From assembly GCF_008274215.1 (NCBI RefSeq), contig NZ_VTPS01000003.1, forward strand, positions 62,001 to 126,000: DNA of 64,000 bases, in the 5' to 3' direction. Made by a program: the position numbers and the translations under genes. The notes beneath the pieces are model-generated. The model ran no database searches. It was given only the letters and a program-made list of their open reading frames with translations, and was not told the DNA's origin. Numbering within the stretch: the stretch's first letter is position 1; each line of letters opens with the position of its first letter. Below are positions 60,252 to 64,000 of this stretch, piece by piece. The DNA is from Calorimonas adulescens (GTDB lineage: Bacteria > Bacillota > Thermoanaerobacteria > Thermoanaerobacterales > UBA4877).

Positions 60252-61553
60252 GTGAGTGATGGTCTTAAAATAGCTACTATAGGTGGTGGGTCAAGCTATA
60301 CCCCAGAGCTCATAGAGGGTTTTATAAACAGGATATCAACCCTGCCTGTAAGTGACATATACCTTGTTGATATAGAAGAAGGAAAGGAAAAGCTGGAGAT
60401 AGTAGCCGGCCTGGCCGAAAGGATGGTAAAAAGAGCCGGAGTGAATATAAAAATACACCCAACTTTAAACAGAAGAGAAGCTATAGAGGGTGCGGACTTT
60501 GTCACGACCCAGTTCAGGGTGGGCCTGTTAGATGCCAGGGCGAGGGATGAAAGGATACCTTTAAAATATGGATGTATAGGACAGGAGACCACAGGGGCAG
60601 GGGGATTTGCAAAAGCCCTGAGGACTATCCCCGTTATACTGGATATATGCAGGGATATTGAAGAGCTCTCACCCGATGCCTGGCTTATTAACTTTACAAA
60701 CCCCTCGGGTATAATCACAGAGACTGTACTAAAGCACACAAAGGTAAAATGCATAGGTCTTTGCAATGTCCCCATAACCATGAGGTACGGTATAGCTGAT
60801 GTACTGGGAGTGGAAGCAGATAGGATATATATAGAGTACGTTGGGCTTAACCACCTTGTATGGGGGAGAAGGGTGTACTTAGATGGTAAGGATATAACAG
60901 AAATGCTTATAGAAGGGATTGCGAATAGAGACCTTTCAGAGTTTCCGTATGAAAAAGAGTTCTTAAAATCTCTGAAGATGATACCGTGTCCGTATCACAG
61001 GTATTACTACAATACCGATGAGATGCTCAAAGAGGAGTTAGAAGCAGCAGAAGGAGAAGGCACGAGGGCAGAGGTAGTAAAGAAGATAGAAAAAGATCTC
61101 TTTGAAAAATACAAAGACACAAACCTTGACGTAAAACCTGAGGAGCTATCAAAGAGAGGTGGGGCTCACTATTCCGAAGCCGCCTGCATGTTGATTGAAT
61201 CCATATATACGGATAAGAAGGACATACAGCCTGTGAACACATTGAACAATGGTGCAATATCTGACCTTCCGGACAATGTGGTAATAGAGACAAACTGTGT
61301 GATAGACTCACAGGGTGCGCATCCCATAAACATAGGCCATATCCCGCAGGAGATAAGGGGACTGATACAAGTGGTGAAGGCCTATGAGGAGTTAACTATA
61401 GAGGCAGGTGTATATGGAGACTACGACAGGGCGCTTCAGGCCCTTGCCATACACCCCCTGGTAAAGTCGGCTAAAAAGGCCAGGATGATACTGGAGGACA
61501 TACTAAAAGAAAATAGGGATTATCTACCACAATTTGTAGAGAGGCTCTCATAA
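60252..61553 (+). CDS. GH4 family 6-phospho-beta-glucosidase (ChbF/CelF-like)
   Basis: The 433-residue protein begins with the NAD-binding segment KIATIGGGSSYTPELIEGF. It has QETTGAGGFAKALRTIP, INFTNPSGIITE and GLCNVPITMRYG with the metal-binding cysteine, then YVGLNHLVWG. GH4 enzymes use NAD and Mn to cut phosphorylated disaccharides; with ChbG in the operon, the substrate is probably monodeacetylated chitobiose-6-P. GTG 60252 directly follows the EIIA stop; AAAGGGGATG is the ribosome site. A terminator follows. Confidence 0.93.
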   Translation: MSDGLKIATIGGGSSYTPELIEGFINRISTLPVSDIYLVDIEEGKEKLEIVAGLAERMVKRAGVNIKIHPTLNRREAIEGADFVTTQFRVGLLDARARDERIPLKYGCIGQETTGAGGFAKALRTIPVILDICRDIEELSPDAWLINFTNPSGIITETVLKHTKVKCIGLCNVPITMRYGIADVLGVEADRIYIEYVGLNHLVWGRRVYLDGKDITEMLIEGIANRDLSEFPYEKEFLKSLKMIPCPYHRYYYNTDEMLKEELEAAEGEGTRAEVVKKIEKDLFEKYKDTNLDVKPEELSKRGGAHYSEAACMLIESIYTDKKDIQPVNTLNNGAISDLPDNVVIETNCVIDSQGAHPINIGHIPQEIRGLIQVVKAYEELTIEAGVYGDYDRALQALAIHPLVKSAKKARMILEDILKENRDYLPQFVERLS

Positions 61554-61566
61554 TGAGCCTTTTTTA
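61542..61566 (+). terminator. terminator of chitobiose-type operon
   Basis: AGGCTC (61542-61547) pairs with GAGCCT (61555-61560) and is followed by TTTTTT; the loop contains the GH4 stop codon. Confidence 0.87.
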
Positions 61567-61692
61567 TATAGTATTTATTGATTTAAGAGTATCATCGACT
61601 CGCTTTAAGGTTGCATTTGATGCTCACTATCATTCTCTATCAGGTTCTTACATTGGAATAATATATTTATGTATAAATGAGAGGTGTAATAA

Positions 61693-62883
61693 ATGGATAG
61701 ACTTATTGAAATATATAATAAAGAAGAGAGGCTTGTTGTTGGTTTAATGTCAGGCACATCGGTAGACGGTATAGATGCGGCGTTGGTAAGGATTAAAGGT
61801 AAAGGCACAGATACAGAGGTTGACCTTTTGGAGTTTGAAAACTATCCATACAGCGATGAAATGAGGGAAAAGATATTTAAGCTCTTCAGCCCGGAAACGG
61901 GTACTGTGGATAAAATTTGCCATATGAATTTTATCCTTGGAGAGCTGTTTGCAAATGCTGCGCTTGGTGTTATAAAGAAAGCGGGACTAACACCAGATAA
62001 GATAGATTTGATAGGCTCCCATGGACAGACTATTTATCACATACCTTCACCTATCGAGGATAGCGGATACATGGTAAGGTCTACACTTCAGATTGGTGAA
62101 CCGGCTGTCATTGCTGAGCGGACAGGTATTGTAACAGTAGCTGATTTCAGGGTAAGGGATGTGGCTGCTGGAGGTCAGGGAGCACCTCTGGTACCCTATA
62201 CTGAGTATATAATGTATCGAGAAGAGGACAAGACAATAGCTCTGCAGAACATAGGGGGTATAGCAAACGTCACGGTGCTGCCTGCTGGTTGTGAACTGGA
62301 TGATATCATTGCCTTCGACAATGGACCGGGTAACATGGTAATCGATGAGATTGTGAAAAGACTTACAGATGGCCGGATGAGGTTTGATGAAAACGGAGCC
62401 CTTGCGGGGAAAGGCAAGGTTGACCAGGTTCTACTCGAAGAGCTCCTTGACGATGATTATTTTAAGAAGACACCTCCCAAGACAACAGGCAGGGAGTACT
62501 TTGGCTCGCAGTATGTTGATAAGGTAATAAAGAGGGCATCAGAACTCAATGTATGGGGATATGATCTTGCAGCGACTGTTACCGCACTCACAGCAAAATC
62601 AATAGCTTTGAGCTATAGAGACTTTATAATGAATCAATATGGCTTAGACAGGGTCATAATAGGAGGGGGTGGCAGCTACAATGAAACCCTTGTAAACATG
62701 ATACGAGGGTATTTGGATGGAGTGGAAGTCTTAACGCAGGAGGATATAGGCTTTAATAGCGATGCCAAAGAGGCTGTTGCCTTTGCTGTACTTGCAAATG
62801 AGGCTATAAACGGTAACTGCAACAATGCTGTCAAAGCTACTGGTGCAGACCATCCTGTTGTAATGGGGAAGATTTCTATGTAG
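61693..62883 (+). CDS. anmK: 1,6-anhydro-N-acetylmuramic acid kinase
   Basis: The 396-residue protein shows the AnmK pattern: GLMSGTSVDGIDAALVRI near residue 18, SHGQTIYHIP near 112, QNIGGIANVTVLP near 185, FDNGPGNMVIDEIV near 210 and IIGGGGSYNETLV near 320. It hydrolyses and phosphorylates anhydroMurNAc to MurNAc-6-P, the MurQ substrate, linking it to the murQ operon 16 kb away. GAGAGGTGT precedes the ATG. It stands alone after the chitobiose-type operon terminator. Confidence 0.95.
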   Translation: MDRLIEIYNKEERLVVGLMSGTSVDGIDAALVRIKGKGTDTEVDLLEFENYPYSDEMREKIFKLFSPETGTVDKICHMNFILGELFANAALGVIKKAGLTPDKIDLIGSHGQTIYHIPSPIEDSGYMVRSTLQIGEPAVIAERTGIVTVADFRVRDVAAGGQGAPLVPYTEYIMYREEDKTIALQNIGGIANVTVLPAGCELDDIIAFDNGPGNMVIDEIVKRLTDGRMRFDENGALAGKGKVDQVLLEELLDDDYFKKTPPKTTGREYFGSQYVDKVIKRASELNVWGYDLAATVTALTAKSIALSYRDFIMNQYGLDRVIIGGGGSYNETLVNMIRGYLDGVEVLTQEDIGFNSDAKEAVAFAVLANEAINGNCNNAVKATGADHPVVMGKISM

Positions 62884-62997
62884 CTTTTGGGCCATCATTT
62901 ACGCATATCTCAGGTTCATAACACTCATATTTATACTTTAGCCTTTGCAGTACAGTGCCATCATGTTATTCTTTTTATAAGGTGGATAATATACAGG

Positions 62998-63028
62998 TTA
63001 TACCTAAATCATGATAGCATGCTATAAT
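62998..63028 (+). promoter_or_regulatory. promoter of second GH4 gene with palindrome
   Basis: TATAAT at 63023-63028 is overlapped by the 10-bp palindrome TAGCATGCTA (63015-63024). A weak -35, TTATAC (62998-63003), lies 19 bases upstream. The palindrome is a possible operator. The remaining 205 bases after anmK contain nothing else recognisable. Confidence 0.45.
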
Positions 63029-63088
63029 AGCTTTAGAGGTTTTTGGTAAGCCGATTTAATTTAACGTCATGCGAAAGGGGATATTCAT

Positions 63089-64000
63089 ATGAAGATAGCT
63101 GTAATAGGTGGCAGCGGCGTGTATACGCCCAACCTGATTAAAGAGATAATAAGGTATAACCTGCCAGTCGATGAGGTGATTTTAAACGGCAGAACAAAAG
63201 AAAAGCTGGAACTGGTGGCTGAATACTGCAGGGAGCTTGTTAAAGATTCCGCTGTAAAAATTCAGGTATCCACAAACACAGATAGGATAGAGTCTATAAA
63301 GAATGCAGATTTTATCATATCCCAGATAAGGACAGGGGGTATGAAGGCCAGGGCATTCGATGAGAGTTTTCCCAGGGAACTCGGCCTTATAGGGGATGAA
63401 ACATACGGTGTGGGAGGATTTTCAGATGCAGTGAGGACACTGCCGATTGCCGTCGAAATTTCCCGGGAAATAGCAGAATATGCGCCGGATGCATACCTCA
63501 TTGACCTTACAAATCCGGCCGGTATGGTTATGAGGGCATCGAGAGATGCTGCTAAAATAAAAATGGTAGCGGTATGTGATATGCCTGTGGTGACCATGAG
63601 AAAGATTGCTGGGGTGATGGGGTGCAGTACAGAGGATATGTTTGTGAGCTACTACGGGTTAAATCATCTTGGATTTTTTGACAGGATAATTATTAACGGT
63701 GCTGACATGACCTCTGAGGTTTTGAAAAATGTGGAAGAACTAGAGCTTGGTATAAACCCTGATTTTATCAGAAGTCTTGGTGTCATACCACTTCCAACCC
63801 TGAGGTTATACTATCATCCCCATGAGGTTTTAAAGGGCCAGGCCGGTAAACCGAGAGGTGCAGAGCTTGCAGGCGTGGAGGAAGAGATTATCACGTGCCT
63901 AAAAAAGAAAGATTATATCGGGATAGAGGAATATTACAGGCGCAGAGCTACACCATGGTATGAGGTAATGGTAGGTCTTATGGCCGCATTAAAAGGTATA
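63089..64000 (+). CDS. GH4 family glycosidase, N-terminal part (runs off window)
   Basis: 304 codons are visible without a stop. The protein begins KIAVIGGSGVYTPNLIKEII and has GDETYGVGGFSDAVRTLPI, LIDLTNPAGMVM, VAVCDMPVVTMRK with the metal-binding cysteine, and YYGLNHLGFF. These are GH4 motifs, in the 6-phospho-beta-glucosidase branch. It is only distantly similar to the ChbF-like enzyme upstream, so a different phosphoglycoside is likely. GAAAGGGG lies 9 bases before the ATG. It has its own promoter. The C-terminus is outside the window. Confidence 0.9.
   Translation, partial: MKIAVIGGSGVYTPNLIKEIIRYNLPVDEVILNGRTKEKLELVAEYCRELVKDSAVKIQVSTNTDRIESIKNADFIISQIRTGGMKARAFDESFPRELGLIGDETYGVGGFSDAVRTLPIAVEISREIAEYAPDAYLIDLTNPAGMVMRASRDAAKIKMVAVCDMPVVTMRKIAGVMGCSTEDMFVSYYGLNHLGFFDRIIINGADMTSEVLKNVEELELGINPDFIRSLGVIPLPTLRLYYHPHEVLKGQAGKPRGAELAGVEEEIITCLKKKDYIGIEEYYRRRATPWYEVMVGLMAALKGI

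Larger units (their letters stand above)
2345..63844. repeat. dispersed 9-bp palindrome GGCCWGGCC, 32 copies
   Basis: Exact copies start at 2345, 4501, 4816, 5652, 5657, 6949, 10346, 14369, 14439, 14655, 19296, 25149, 26935, 29116, 29365, 29968, 30570, 31630, 33640, 34176, 36356, 36850, 37844, 42412, 42721, 45759, 50069, 55255, 57186, 58283, 60408 and 63836. All lie inside genes and all three codon frames are used. Two overlap at 5652-5665. Near-matches such as GGCCAGGCT are also frequent. The count was made by eye. Confidence 0.85.

Noticed and set aside
61553-61747. 64-codon plus-strand ORF after the GH4 gene
   Set aside because: It begins inside the operon terminator, runs into anmK in another frame and lacks any recognisable feature.

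Overview
The window comes from an anaerobic, low-to-mid-GC Firmicute, probably a thermophilic or thermotolerant clostridial/Thermoanaerobacterales-type organism. This rests on AGG/AGA arginine and ATA isoleucine codons throughout, strong AGGAGG ribosome binding sites, GTG/TTG starts, arginine deiminase fermentation, L-lactate dehydrogenase and many phosphotransferase (PTS) systems with PRD-type regulators. Genus was not determined.

Layout. 1-2.6 kb: arginine deiminase operon (arcA 3' end, arcB, an apparently decayed arcD, arcC). 2.8-9.8 kb: M20 peptidase, cobT, LD-carboxypeptidase-like, DJ-1/PfpI protein, MscS channel, M48 protease and ldh. 9.9-16.4 kb: phosphatase-like membrane protein with a GT4 glycosyltransferase, U32 protein, class III aminotransferase. 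16.4-24.1 kb: HD-GYP protein, hemerythrin-like protein, HutP-like protein, two tRNA-Ser genes, UPF0182 protein, a CC-motif small protein with a decayed copy beside it, HAD phosphatase, Gly-rich repeat protein.

24.4-63 kb is mostly sugar uptake and amino-sugar / cell-wall salvage. In order: mannitol PTS (mtlA-R-F-D); GntR regulator, nagB, ptsH, ptsI; GlcNAc-type PTS behind an antiterminator leader, EIIA, nagA and an antiterminator gene; a LevR-type sigma-54 activator, a ferritin-like protein and a mannose-family PTS joined to a serine hydrolase and murQ; an ascorbate-type PTS with PTE-like, creatininase-like and SIS proteins; a second LevR-type activator and a chitobiose-type PTS operon with chbG and a GH4 enzyme; anmK; and a second GH4 gene running off the end. 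EI and HPr encoded here would feed all five PTS permeases. Products would converge on GlcNAc-6-P, then GlcN-6-P (NagA) and fructose-6-P (NagB).

A roughly 3 kb AT-rich accessory island (51.7-54.6 kb) lies between the SIS gene and the second LevR gene. It holds a PIN toxin module, hicAB, decayed transposon genes, a truncated DsbA-like gene and a possible 38-residue hydrophobic peptide. A 25-nt copy of the SIS gene tail lies on its far side.

Most notable: (i) the 9-bp palindrome GGCCWGGCC occurs 32 times by hand count, all in genes and in all three frames, and is absent from the island; (ii) two near-identical sigma-54 promoters, each linked to a LevR-type activator; (iii) a RAT/terminator switch before the GlcNAc PTS gene; (iv) a mannose-family PTS coupled to murQ, a possible unrecognised MurNAc uptake route.
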